A stretch of DNA of 64,000 bases from Amborella trichopoda (GCF_000471905.2 NW_006499603.1:2711871-2775870); one strand, 5' to 3'; shown: positions 11,128-21,332, counted from the stretch's first letter. Notes: generated by a model from the sequence alone, not told the origin. A program made the numbers and translations.

Positions 11128-13127
11128 CTATGCATTCAAGACCTGTGCGGGATGCTTCTCATAACCAGGGCCTTGCCGACCCTCAATCCACTCGAAGATG
11201 GAACTAAGATTATCAAAAATACTCTCAAGTCTCTCCTTCATCGCAAGAAATTTTGGCGAGGCTTCATCAGCTGCTATCTCGGGGGAAAACCCTAACGCTT
11301 GCCAGTTAGAGGGATAGTCTAAGACAAATACCGCGCCAAGAGGAGTTGTATCCGCCAGTCTCCTCTCCCTGGTATCCTGGAGCCAATTACCATTCTCCCC
11401 TTTCCAAGGATGATCGTTTTCCCAATATCCCTTGTCGGTGATTCTCCACCAGTTCACATAGACTTTGGTAGTTCGAACCCTCCTACCAAAGTGAGGTAAC
11501 ACATATTTGCTGGTCTCTGTCATTTCTAAACACATGGAACAAGTGATCCGTATATGCTCTGGCAGGCAGCACTCATGGAAAGTTCCAAGCTCATCCGTTT
11601 GTCCTTTGTTCACCTTACCCCGATGCTTTTCAAAAAACACTGAGAAGGGGCAGCTTTGATCAAGCTCGTGCTGACGGTCGAAGCGGTGAGGGAAATACCC
11701 CTCTAATCTGGAGTTGTGCGGAGTCCGATAAGGTAGAACTCTCCCTCTGATGCTAAGGATGAACATAAGCTCCTTGTAGTTGTTGGGGCACCGTCTAGCT
11801 CTTTCCCCAATTAATTAATGATGGCACAGTCTATAAGGCTCCCGACTGGAAATGGGACATGCCTCATGTTCAAAGAATCATCCCCAAATAGACCCCGAGC
11901 CACCCCTGGGGTATGGAAGATAGCCTTCTGGTTGACAATTCTCATAAAGAAGGGCCACAGTTTATCTCCTGAACTCTGGTGCCTGGAAGTAAGCCCCTCA
12001 CCACCTGTACACATAATACATGGGGAATGGAGTTTTAAACTCCCCAAGAAATGCCTCTTCACCTACAATATCATTTCCTCCCTGTTTGCCTTTGTAGGCC
12101 TTTCCACAGGAGATAGCCACCAAGCCATGATATATGTTGCACAATACTCGCTGAGCAAGGGCATACTCATGCCCTCTGGCCATGTCACAGGCCACATACA
12201 ATACACCTGGACGAATGTCATATGCCCACCCAGGGAGCACGAAATTGCACAAAAATAAGGCCAAATACGCGGTCAAGAAGACACAGGCATCGCTAGTCTC
12301 GGGTTGATACACGGGAGGCATCCCCTTTGCAACTGCCTTCCCTTTCCCTTTTGGAGTGCCCTGACCACCTTCGGGATTATCCTCACAGAAGAATTTCACC
12401 CATTGGGTGAAGGTTACTCGGCCATTACTGAACTAGGCAGCGATCATTTGGTAAGCCTAGAAAATCTTCCGAAGACTGGCAGGTGGCTCTTCTTCCCCCA
12501 AGTTAGCACCACCGAAGATGACCGAGTTCGGGGGCACATACTCGTCATATATGGCCCCGATCATCGGAAGGCCCCCAATAAAATTGAGATCTAGCAAAGA
12601 GATTCATGCTTCCTTGTGCCCAAGAAGCCTGGTATTTTTAACGTGGCTCAATGTCTCCAGTAATACCTTTATAGTATTAGAGCATCGATGATAGTAGCAT
12701 CCCGAACACTGGACCGCTGCTAATAGTGAACACGTTCAAGAGTACATCTGTATGACACCAACACCTTGGTGGTCCAGGAAGAGTATCCCTTCAAGTATTG
12801 GTGCTTCCCCTGAATTCGGAGGCCTTTTGCTAACCACATTAGTAGCCCCTTTGCTGGTGCCATTTGTTTCCCTAAGGTAGGCAAGTTCTCTCTAAAAGCT
12901 ATGTTCCTATGCATGCAATGAAGAAGTGTCATTGCCCTCGCATACTTCAAAATGCACAGAATCAGTAATGAAAGTGACACTGAGAGAACACTCTGGTTTG
13001 CATACAGGCTTGGTCAGTCAAATGGGCTCACCCCTTGATAAAACCTCGCCTGTAAAATCACAGGTGCTGACCTGTCCCTCTCTTGGAAGCCTCTTCACGT
13101 AAGGAATCCGGTAGGACGAATCAGCCA
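11128..13127 (-). pseudogene. Antisense plant mobile domain (PMD) reading frame, broken
   Basis: PMD proteins are encoded by plant transposons and some host genes; their role inside retrotransposons is not established. Reading leftward from ATG at 13,127 (MADSSYRIPYVKRLPRE), motifs appear in the expected order: GGLPMIGAIYDEYVPP (about 12,570), FTQWVKFF (about 12,400), FLTAYLALFLCNFVLPG (about 12,290), MARGHEYAL (about 12,180) and YFPHRFDRQHELDQ (about 11,690). The last matches the Y.PHR..RQ....Q signature. The frame shifts near 12,000 and between 12,600 and 12,980, and carries several stops. Position (after gag-pro, antisense, before the repeat-rich 3' UTR) matches the antisense ORF of Tat-lineage elements. 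Confidence 0.8.
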
Positions 13128-13199
13128 TGATAGAGGACTCACTCCCAAAATCAAATTGTTAAAAGCACTAGATCAGTGCCGCCTGTTTCCACTAACGCT
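13128..13199. other. Short spacer between antisense ATG and 26-bp array
   Basis: No gene or repeat beyond the start of the 26-bp array is seen. On the minus strand this is the immediate 5' leader of the antisense PMD frame. Confidence 0.4.
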
Positions 13200-13448
13200 T
13201 AGTGCTGAATATATCAATTAATGCCTAGCGCTGGCTATATCTGTTAATGCCCATCACCGGCTGTATCTGCCAATGCCTAGTGCAGGCTATATTTGCCAAT
13301 GCCCGGCGCCGGCTGTATCTGCCAATACCCAGCGCTGGTTGAGTGCCAAGGGCTAGCATTGACTGAGTCTGTCAATGCTCAGCGTCGGTTGAGTTTGTCA
13401 TTGCCCAACATCGGTTGCGTTTTCCAACGTCTAACACCGGCTGTATTC
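13200..13448 (+). repeat. 26-bp tandem array, first block (about 9 copies)
   Basis: Successive units such as CTGTATCTGCCAATGCCT, ending in AGYGCNGG, recur every 26 bp from 13,200 to 13,448, with one 24-bp unit near 13,340. The copies differ by several substitutions each, so the array is old. A second block of the same unit type lies at 14,338-14,660. Confidence 0.85.
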
Positions 13449-14337
13449 AAATCTCTCACACGTGCCACAGATTCTACACGTGACACCTCGAGCTCTGCTA
13501 TGCCAACTGATGACCGTCGCCACGTCCTTTTGTGTCGCTTGACACACGAGCGAATACCAACCGTCACCATGTCTCGCTGCTCCCCCTAACATGCGAATGA
13601 GGTAACCGTACATCTTCTCTGCGACGGTCCACCTCCAGCAACTGTTCATTTCCCTGGACCTTTCGATTTTCTGCTGGAACTCCTCTACCGTTCCTAGAAA
13701 ACCTTCTCTAAAAGCAATAGAAAACTCCCAAGACTCGGCAAAATGCCCACCACTGCACCTCCCATCTCTTCTACCCTCGAAACAACAGTCGGAACCTCCC
13801 CTGTTTCTCGGTGAACTCCCTGCAAACTCCTAAAACTCCTCCTTTTTCAGCAAGTCCTTGACAATCCTGTTGAAGTCTTCCCTGAGAGGCTTGCCGGAGC
13901 ACTTGCTTTCTTGGCCCTTTTCCTGCAAACTTCACAAAATCCCCGACAGTGTTCTTGCTTGCCAAAAACTTCCCTGCAAGACCCTTGCTGGAATCCCACT
14001 GTTTACCAAAAACCTTCCCTGCAAAACTTGTTTCGAAATCCTTGGTTGCTTGCCAGAGCTTCTACCGATCACCCTCTTCTCATCGCTAAAATTTTGTTTA
14101 AGTCTTTTTTACCGTCAGTAAAAAGTGACGAAAATGGGGTTTTACCCCCTTATATAGCCAACACTACCTTGAATGCCCCTCACAAAATTGAGAATCCCAA
14201 TCATGTCCAAGGAAAGCCAAAGGATGATGGGCCGGGTCGGACTTCGACTCGAGGCTCGAGGAAACTTTCATCGCTACCTGTAAAATCCCAACAAATGGGC
14301 TGGACCGAGTCGGGCTCATGTCATGGCTCGAGTATCA
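13449..14337 (-). other. Segment between the two 26-bp blocks; leader of the antisense frame
   Basis: It splits the 26-bp array in two. In its middle (13,880-14,060) a degenerate CTTCCCTGCAA-type phrase recurs three times. On the minus strand it lies between a good TATA box (14,149-14,157) and the PMD start codon (13,127), so it may be the transcribed leader, perhaps with an intron, of the antisense frame. Small plus-strand open frames here have no recognisable product. Confidence 0.4.
14149..14157 (-). promoter_or_regulatory. Possible TATA box for the antisense PMD frame
   Basis: The minus strand reads GGCTATATAAGGGGG here, a strong plant TATA consensus (CTATATAAG). Transcription would start near 14,120 and run into the PMD frame about 1 kb downstream. 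A hairpin sequence, TTTTTAC then CGTCA then GTAAAAA, lies at about 14,107-14,124. The match is by eye only. Confidence 0.45.
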
Positions 14338-14660
14338 ATCCATACCCAGCACTGGCTAAGTTTCAATAACCTAGTGTCAGCTGAGTTTCAACAACCCAGC
14401 GCCTGCTGAGTTTCAACAACTCAGCGTCGACTGTGTTTCACCAACCACAACGCCGGCTCTGTGCTCGGCCGAGCGAATGCACAGCACTGGCTGTGTTCAA
14501 GCAATATCACGGGCCGTCCTCAGCACCGACTGTGTTTTTAATAATCCAGTGCCAACTAAATGGGTAAGAAACAGTGTTGGCTGCTTTCAGTGCCAATTGC
14601 ATTTTCGAAGACTTAGCACCAGTTGACTGCTCAAGAAATAATGGTTGTTGCATCTGGCGC
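14338..14660 (+). repeat. 26-bp tandem array, second block
   Basis: Units such as CTGAGTTTCAACAACCCAGC, closing on GCCGG or GTCAG, recur about every 25-26 bp from 14,338 to about 14,480 and then become irregular to about 14,660. The unit matches the block at 13,200-13,448 (AATGCCCAGCGCCGGCTG type), so one array was probably split by the intervening sequence. Confidence 0.7.
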
Positions 14661-14689
14661 CGACTATATTTCAAGCTGCCTATTATCGC

Positions 14690-14814
14690 CTACTCCAGGC
14701 TGAAGCCTTGTGTGTCCTATCATCCCTAATGGAACTCACCTAGGTTGTTGCACCCAAACCATGACCTATCATCCCAAATGGAGTTAGGAGCAGGCCACTA
14801 TCCCTCATTAGGAG
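14690..14814 (+). repeat. Degenerate tandem repeat left of the solo LTR
   Basis: Phrases of the type CTATCATCCCWAATGGAGTTAGG recur about every 50 bp and continue on the far side of the solo LTR (16,490-16,690: CAGTATCCCCATTGGAGTTAGG). The solo LTR therefore inserted into an existing array in the element's 3' UTR. Confidence 0.65.
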
Positions 14815-16489
14815 TGTAACAATCTTAAACATTCAAAAAAAAAAAATGAAACTTTTAATAAGTGATGGTCCATATGATCATGATAGTCCTTAGGGACCAT
14901 CACCATTTTCAAAGCTTTTAGTTTGAATTTGTTTGTTTGCTGTTGCCTTGCCACGTCCAGTGGAAGTGGGCTTTAAGCGTATAAGAGGTAATATAAACGT
15001 TACACCTCGTGTATGAGGTGTAACTTAATAAAATATTATTATAAGGTGTCATAAGAGTTTAAATACGAGAGGCGAGGTCTCTCTTTGTCTCTCTCTAGCC
15101 GAATTTTTATCAGAAGCTTCCTCTCAAAATATTTTAAGTAAGTGACATCGTCTTCCTGAAAAATAGTCTGCTTTTAATAAATAGTGATATTTCCATCCAG
15201 GATCTTTATTTTATAAGTTTTGTGTGTAAGTGACCTCATTGTCTCGAAAAATAATCCATTCTTTTTAAAAATAAAATGAAATAATTATTTCTGCTTATTA
15301 TCATGAATTTTAGGCGCGATAAATTTTATGCGCACACGACCTCCTTATCTTGAAAAATAATCTTTTTAATAAAAATTGTGATATTTTATCTATGTTAGAA
15401 ATTTTAAATGCTGTAAATTCTTAGAAAAATAAATTTATTTATTTTTCTTGTCTATTGTTAGAAAATTTTAGATACTATCAAATTATTAGAAATAAATGTG
15501 ATATTTCTGCTTTTAGTAAAATTGTGAAATTTCTTTCTACTGTTGTTAAATATTTAGACATTGTGAATTTCATGTGCAAATGACTGCCTTATTATCTGAA
15601 AAATGACATTTTTGTATTTGATTATAGTATTGTTGTGAAATGTTTAATTGCAAATTAACATCCCATAAATTGTGATAATTCCGTATTCTTGAATTTCTAT
15701 AAAAGTTTTTCTATACATATTAGATTGGCAATTATGCTAGAATGTCTTTACGAACTGCTACCTTTCTAAATTTGAGCCCAAAATATTTGATTGGTTGAAA
15801 TGTTATTGAAAGTGACTGTTATTAATGGTGTCAGTGAGATTCATATTAATGATTTCAGTGATATGTTGAGTACATGATATTTGCTGCTTTCAAATGTTTA
15901 AAGAGATTTAGAAATAATTTAAGTATGCAAGTGGACTCATCTGGTTCGCCGGTGAGGTATAAGTGGACCTGCAGGGATTAAGTGGACCTATCTGGGACGT
16001 CGATAGGGATTAAGTGGACCCATCAGGATGTTGATGGGGTATATAGGTGCCCTACTTGGAACGCCAGTAGGGTATTTTGTGAAATCCTTTGAATTATGCA
16101 CTGCTGTTAAAGTGTTATGTGCATTTCAATTATTCGGATTATACTTAATTATGTATTTATTGAAAGTGAAACTGTTGATGCATTTCTGTTAATAGATCTT
16201 CTTTTTGAAAATATTGATATATTTCGACCATGATTATTTTTAGGAATATGATGATCACTTACTGAGTAGCCAAACTCATCAAACTATGGTAAACATTTTT
16301 TCAGAATAATTGCGGATTCATTTTGAGTCCTAGTCAAGATCAACCTTGGAAGATACTGTTGTTGTGCTAGCTTTCTTTATTTACTTTGTAAGACCTCGCC
16401 ACTGTAAATTTGTCCTATCTAGACGTATATATATGTTTTGACTGTCACATCTCAGGCATATCAGTATTGTAAATTCTTGGGGTGTGACA
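14815..16489 (+). mobile_element. Solo LTR (1,675 bp) with 5-bp target-site duplication
   Basis: Starts TGTAACAATC and ends GGTGTGACA, flanked on both sides by AGGAG (14,810-14,814 and 16,490-16,494). Removing it joins two halves of a degenerate tandem array. Inside are a TATA-like region near 15,000-15,070, AT-rich sequence, and a GC-richer stretch at 15,940-16,080 with a thrice-repeated AAGTGGACC phrase. No coding sequence is present. It is a solo LTR left by LTR-LTR recombination of a younger element. The family is not certain; length and 5-bp duplication fit a Ty3 element. I call the plus strand from the TGT start; an antisense reading is not excluded. Confidence 0.85.
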
Positions 16490-16839
16490 AGGAGTCACAC
16501 CCATAGTGCAGCCCAGTATCCCCATTGGAGTTAGGGTCATTCTTACCTCTCCAATCCCCAGTGGATCTGTTTCACACCAAGCTATGTTATCCCCAGGGAG
16601 TCAGGTTACCTGTCCCAAGCCAATTCTCCATAGAGTCTCATCCTTCACCTTAAGGAGTCACGCTTGCCCCCCTAATCCCCAGTGAAGTTCGCTTCCGTTC
16701 GCCATTCGTCGCTGGGTCACCATCTCCATCTGAGCCCTCTGCTTGTTTATGGCCTTAATAATTTTATCCCTAGGTAGTCGGATTGTCATCCACAGACCTA
16801 TTCCCCATGTAGCTCCACCTATATGGCGACCCACACAAT
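16490..16839 (+). repeat. Degenerate tandem repeat right of the solo LTR
   Basis: Phrases containing ATCCCCATTGGAGT, AATCCCCAGTGGAT, TATCCCCAGGGAGTC and AATCCCCAGTGAAG recur about every 50 bp, continuing the array left of the solo LTR. An open frame on the minus strand at 16,658-16,867 is a by-product of the repeat. Confidence 0.65.
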
Positions 16840-17470
16840 GGTCTAGATGCACGACCCTAAACTGCATGGTCCAAACTATATGACCTGAAACCGTAGCGGA
16901 GGTCTAGTCGCACCACCCTAAATTGCATGGTCTTAGTTCCTTGACTTTAAACTGCATAGCCATGGTCCAAACTATATGACCTTTAACTTAGCGAAGGTCT
17001 AGATGCACGACCCTAAACTGCATGGTCCAAACTATTTGACCTTAAATTATTGCGGAGGTCCAGTTGCACGACCCTAAACTGCATGGTCTTAGCTGCATAA
17101 CTTTAAACTGCATAGCCATGGTCCAAACTATATGACCCTAAAAAGTAGCGGAGGTCTAGTTGCACGACCCTAACCTACATGGCCCTAGTTGTATGACTTT
17201 AAACTACATAACTACGATTCAGCTGTATGACCTTAAACCATAGTGCATGTCCTAGTTGCATGACGTTAAAAGGCTCAACACCACGGTCCAAACTATACGA
17301 CCTTAAACTGTAGCAGAGGTCTAGTTGCACGACCTTAACTGCATGGTCCTAGTTGTATGACTTTAAACTGCGTAACTACGATCCAACTATATGACCTTAA
17401 ACCATAATGCACGTTCTGACCGCATGACGTTAAACTGTTTCGCACAGGTCCCGGAGGTATGACCTTAAAA
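16840..17470 (+). repeat. 30-bp tandem array with 96-bp higher-order period
   Basis: About 20 monomers of 27-36 bp, each with a core like TATGACCTTAAACTGCAT. Three monomer types follow one another: GGTCTAGTTGCACGACCC (28 bp), GGTCTTAGYTG (35 bp) and GGTCCAAACTATATGACC (33 bp), making a 96-bp period clearest at 16,900-17,330. Isolated units of the same kind reappear at 17,805-17,905. Such arrays in the 3' UTR are typical of Tat-lineage elements and can seed satellite DNA. Confidence 0.85.
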
Positions 17471-17779
17471 CTCATCCCCACATATGCGCACATACCTTTT
17501 GCATGTATCTTCACACACGTCTTCCCTAACCGACAGTGTGCGCGCACCACCTTTATTATCTCCCCGGTGATTTCTTTCCCATCATCATTCTACATCATTC
17601 CCTAGTGAGTCTCACCTGCGCTCACAAAATGACGAACCATCCCACCATTCATACCCGTCGTAAGCAAGGGGGTTATCATTTTTCATTCACCTTTCATACA
17701 TCGTCCATCTTTCATAGGTAGCCTCGTGCCATCTCCCCAAAAGTGAGCTAAAACCACTATTATGCCCACTCCATGGCCT
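17471..17779. other. Spacer in the 3' UTR
   Basis: C/T- and A-rich sequence without a recognisable gene or array. A short open frame (17,536-17,721) has no recognisable features. Confidence 0.3.
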
Positions 17780-18949
17780 CTACGGACTGCCATCCATCTC
17801 CATTATGGTCCAGTTGTATGATCTTAAACTGTAGTGCACGTCCTGGCGGCATGACTTTAAAAGCCTTCGCAAAGGTCCCGAAGCCATGACCCTAAACATG
17901 CCTTCACAAAAAAATGATGAAATAACAGGCATGGTGTATACTTTAATAAGGGAATGCCATGAGTAAAAATGACGGACAGGCATGGTCATGAAACCATGAG
18001 TGAAAGAGTTTCGTGAATAAAAAAAATTGGGCACGGTGAAAACCGGAAAGGGCATCTTGAGTAAAAATGGAAAATAAGAGTGGACATGACCGAAAGGTCA
18101 TGGGTAAAAGAACTCCAATTAAAAGAAAGTTGGTGAAAACTGTCTCTACGGCACCGCTTCCCAAGTTCAAGTGAAAATCCACAAAGGACACTTGGACCAA
18201 TAAACAGGTTGATGCAACACTCGCCTCAACAGGTGGCTTAATCCCTTACTCAAAAATAAAAAATCCCTAGTGACACATACCAGAACCCAAAAATACGAGC
18301 TTCAAGGAAAAGATTTTGACAGCCTGAGTTTAGTTGAAAAAAGGACTCAAAAGATAGAATGCTCGCCTAGATGGCAGGAGTCTCATGAAAAAGAGCATCA
18401 TTCCCACGAGGTTACAAATGTACTCCAAGATGGCAAAGATACCTTGAGAAGGCTAAGTCAGCCATGACTTTGGATCTGCTATGTAATGAACTGCACAACA
18501 GTGGGTAAGGGTGGTTGTACCCAAAGCTGGTTATCTTGATAAACTGAGGTACCCTGCTTGCCAAGGAGCAAATGGTGCATGACACAGATGAGCGCCAACA
18601 AAAGGCTCTTCAGCACAACAAACAATTAAGGAAGTTACTCCGACGAACCAAAGATGCCCCAAGATGGCTAAGTCAACCATGACTTTGGACCTACTATGTA
18701 ATGAACTGCACAACAGTGGGTAGGGGTGGTTGTACCCAAAGCTGGTTATCTCGATAAACCATTATGTGAATCTCCTCAGCGTTCACGTGGTCCTATAGCT
18801 AAGAAGAAAAAAGTAATATAGCCGAAGGAAATTTTCCGAATGTTTTCCTTCTCGCTTCTCTCAAAGCACAACATTCGGTGGGGGCAAGCTGTTTGAATGC
18901 ATTTTTCAACACTTTCGTCCCTGATGCGGAATAAAGAGCAAGCAGGTCA
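17780..18949 (+). mobile_element. 3' UTR of the Tat-like element next to the 3' LTR
   Basis: It matches in reverse the segment at 1-1,405, confirming it as a conserved 3' part of the family. It contains repeated ATGG and CATGAG phrases (TGGTCATGAAACCATGAG, near-palindromic) and two copies of a 104-bp segment at about 18,450-18,555 and 18,665-18,770, both reading CTATGTAATGAACTGCACAA and CCCAAAGCTGGTTATCT. No coding content is apparent. Confidence 0.65.
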
Positions 18950-20400
18950 ATAAAGCCTACAAAATAGTGGAATTTTAACAGTCTCAAAATGGCTCTTGAA
19001 TTGGTGAAGATCTTCACTAACACTTCAAAAGGTCACCTGTCAAGTTTCATGGCAATCAGACATGTTTAAGGCAGTGAACACAAAGAAACAATTTTGGCAA
19101 AATTTGCTTCTCGCACCTCGAAATGGACCTCGTAACTAGAGCTATATTTTTGGTGCGTCAAATAGCTATGGGACCATTGTCATTGGATCCAACACGGTCC
19201 AAACCCCCTATGGGTCAAGTTTTGGCTTAATCAGGCATGTCAGGACAAAGTTATGGGTAAAATATCAAAAAGTGGTAGTCCGCACACCATTCCCGTGTGG
19301 CCACCCTGCACTAAAACACCATTAAATGTGGTTTTTTTAATAGTCACGGGTAGTGACTTTCGGGGCCTATATCTCACTCGTTCCAAATCGGATCGCCCTC
19401 AAATTTGGTGAGCATATTCCAAGACAAGCATTTCGATAGGTGATGCACCCCATGACGATGCCTGAGCAGGGCGAAAAACTAGAGAGAAGTTGTTTATCAG
19501 TGAAAGAAGTTGTAGAAAATTCAGCAGCAGCATGCCTCACTCGAGCGGCCAAATCATGGCGCTCGCATACCCGATCGACACGAAACTAATTGTATTATGT
19601 GCATAAGGTCTGCGGTCATTCTTGGACCGAACCTCACATAAGATGAATGATTGGATTTCATACATGGAGGCATTGAAGCTGCTGTAAATTCTAGGCTGCT
19701 GGAATTCAAGATTCCGGCTAAAAACTCAAGACGACAAAATCTTCATCTGGACACGAAATCGAGCTGCGTTTGTTGCAACGTGATCATGACGGCATGCTCA
19801 GTGTGATTCAAAGAATAAACTTAAGAAAAGCATCAAGGAATACACAATCAATCCAAAGTTTTCAAAATCCATCAAAAATTCAAGTCTCATGAACATGGCT
19901 TAAAAAATGATTCATGTCTCGAAGTTAGTATCAAAACGATTGTCATGCCGAGCCCTACAAGAAAACAATCATATTTCGATCTAATGGGCATCAGAACAAC
20001 CCCATATTAGTCATGGAAGATCACGCAAGTTCTCGGGGCAGCAGCAAGGACTGTTCTGAAATTCCACATATTGTAAGGCAGGGGCAAAACAGTCTTTTTA
20101 CACCCATTTTTAGAATTTCTTTTAATTTAATTAAATTGTAGTTATCTTTAATTTTAAGTATTTTTGAGTGTACACCCATGTTTTAGCCCAATTCTATATA
20201 AGCATGTTAAACCTAATTGTAAAAAGACCTCTGATCATTCAATAAAACTTGAATTTCCTCTTGAGCTCCGAAACTTCTCACTCCTCGCTTGAAACTTCTC
20301 ATTTCTCATTTAGGATTCTCCACTTTCGACCTAGCCGCCGGTCCGGTTCAAGGATCCGACTAGGTAATCTTGTATGGACCAAGATTTTCTAGCATATTGT
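18950..20400 (+). mobile_element. 3' LTR of the Tat-like element (LTR copy 2)
   Basis: Direct similarity to LTR copy 1 runs throughout (for example 19,120-19,190 with 1,590-1,650, and 19,980-20,250 with 2,400-2,660), and to LTR copy 3 at its end (20,270-20,375 with 25,270-25,362: CTTCTCATTTCTCATTTRGG). Copy 1 and copy 2 differ at many positions and by indels, so insertion is ancient. The end beyond the array at 20,400-20,790 cannot be matched to copies 1 or 3, so the terminus is undetermined. Confidence 0.75.
20194..20246 (+). promoter_or_regulatory. LTR copy 2 TATA box and polyadenylation signal
   Basis: CTATATAAG at 20,194-20,202 and AATAAAA at 20,240-20,246, spaced as in LTR copy 1. The following array would be in R-U5 RNA. 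Confidence 0.65.
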
Positions 20401-20414
20401 AATGCACCGGCGAG

Positions 20415-20640
20415 GAGAGTTGGACCGTCATGCACGGCACTATGTGTGCCACCATGAGCGGTAGTGTGTGTGTCGTCGTGCACGACAGTGTGTGTGTCGT
20501 AGTGCGCGGCAGTGTGTGTGCCGCCGTAAGCGGTAGTGTGTGTGCCACCGTATGCGACAGTGTGTGTCATCGTGCGCGACAGTGTGTGTACCATCGTGCA
20601 CGATAGTGAGAGTGAGAGTCGTGCGTGGCAGTGAGAGACA
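20415..20640 (+). repeat. 24-bp GT-rich array with palindromic cores in LTR copy 2
   Basis: Nine units of about 24-25 bp alternate a GTGTGTGT-type spacer with a short dyad. Clear dyads are CCGT-CATGC-ACGG (20,425-20,437), GTCGTGCACGAC (20,475-20,486, perfect 12-bp palindrome), CCGC-CGTAA-GCGG (20,521-20,533) and ATCGTGCACGAT (20,593-20,604, perfect). The outer pair changes from G-C to A-T between the two perfect palindromes. Confidence 0.8.
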
Positions 20641-20800
20641 GCAGAGCAGACACCACCAAGCGCGTTCACCTCACCGTGTGCAACAGGAAGCAGCAGACAC
20701 TGCCGAGCACGTTCATGTCGCAGATGCGTTCACGCTGCTGTGCACAATAGGAAGCAGCAGACACCATTGAGCGCATTCATATTGCTGAGCACAGAGAGTT
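20641..20800 (+). repeat. GCAGCAGACAC repeats next to the hairpin array
   Basis: AAGCAGCAGACAC occurs at about 20,690 and 20,752, with a related CAGAGCAGACACCA at 20,642, each followed by a CGAGCRCGTTCA-type phrase, giving an irregular period of 50-60 bp. Confidence 0.6.
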
Positions 20801-21332
20801 TTCCGTGATTGCTTGATGCCACTTGTTGCCCTTGAATGCCACTTGTGAGCCCTTGCACACCACTTGTCTAATGCCTCCCCCCCTTTTCTTATAAGTAACC
20901 CTCCTCACACCTCTCAAGAGTTTGCTCTCTCTCACTCACATCCTCCCTTAGACACTTAGAACCTTAGGCTTGGAGGCTTAACTTTGAGAGGAAACCTGTG
21001 TGGGGGAAGTTGGAGTCCTTTGGCACAAGGTAAATAGATATAATATTCAAGTTCCATGTTTTTGTTTGTTTTTTTTACATGAAAATCAAGTATGATCTTT
21101 GAATGCGGAAGTGGTTGAATGCTTTGCCCCGTTTTTCAAGGATAATGCTTCTTATTGGCCTGATAGTTTGAGTGTTGAAAAAATTTCTATTTACTATGAA
21201 AACTTGGGGGAAAGTACCTCTGAGCTTCTAGTTTAAGATGGAAAATACCTTGTGTTAATGTCTATTTTGGTTTGGAATTTATGGGTCATTTTCTATGATA
21301 TGCCAAAATTGTAAACTGCATTTCCAAGAACT
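20801..21332. other. Unassigned sequence
   Basis: Contains a duplicated TGCCACTTGT phrase (20,817 and 20,837) and a TATA-like TTATAAGTAACC at 20,890-20,901. It resembles an LTR leader but I cannot match it to any other copy in the window. No gene seen. Confidence 0.3.

Noticed and set aside
16840-17470. A CRISPR-like regular repeat array
   Set aside because: There are no unique spacers between repeats; monomers adjoin and vary as in plant minisatellites, and the context is a eukaryotic retroelement UTR.
20331-20770. His/Thr-rich open frames on both strands
   Set aside because: By-products of the 24-bp GT-rich array; period 24-25 lets frames drift and gives repetitive peptides.
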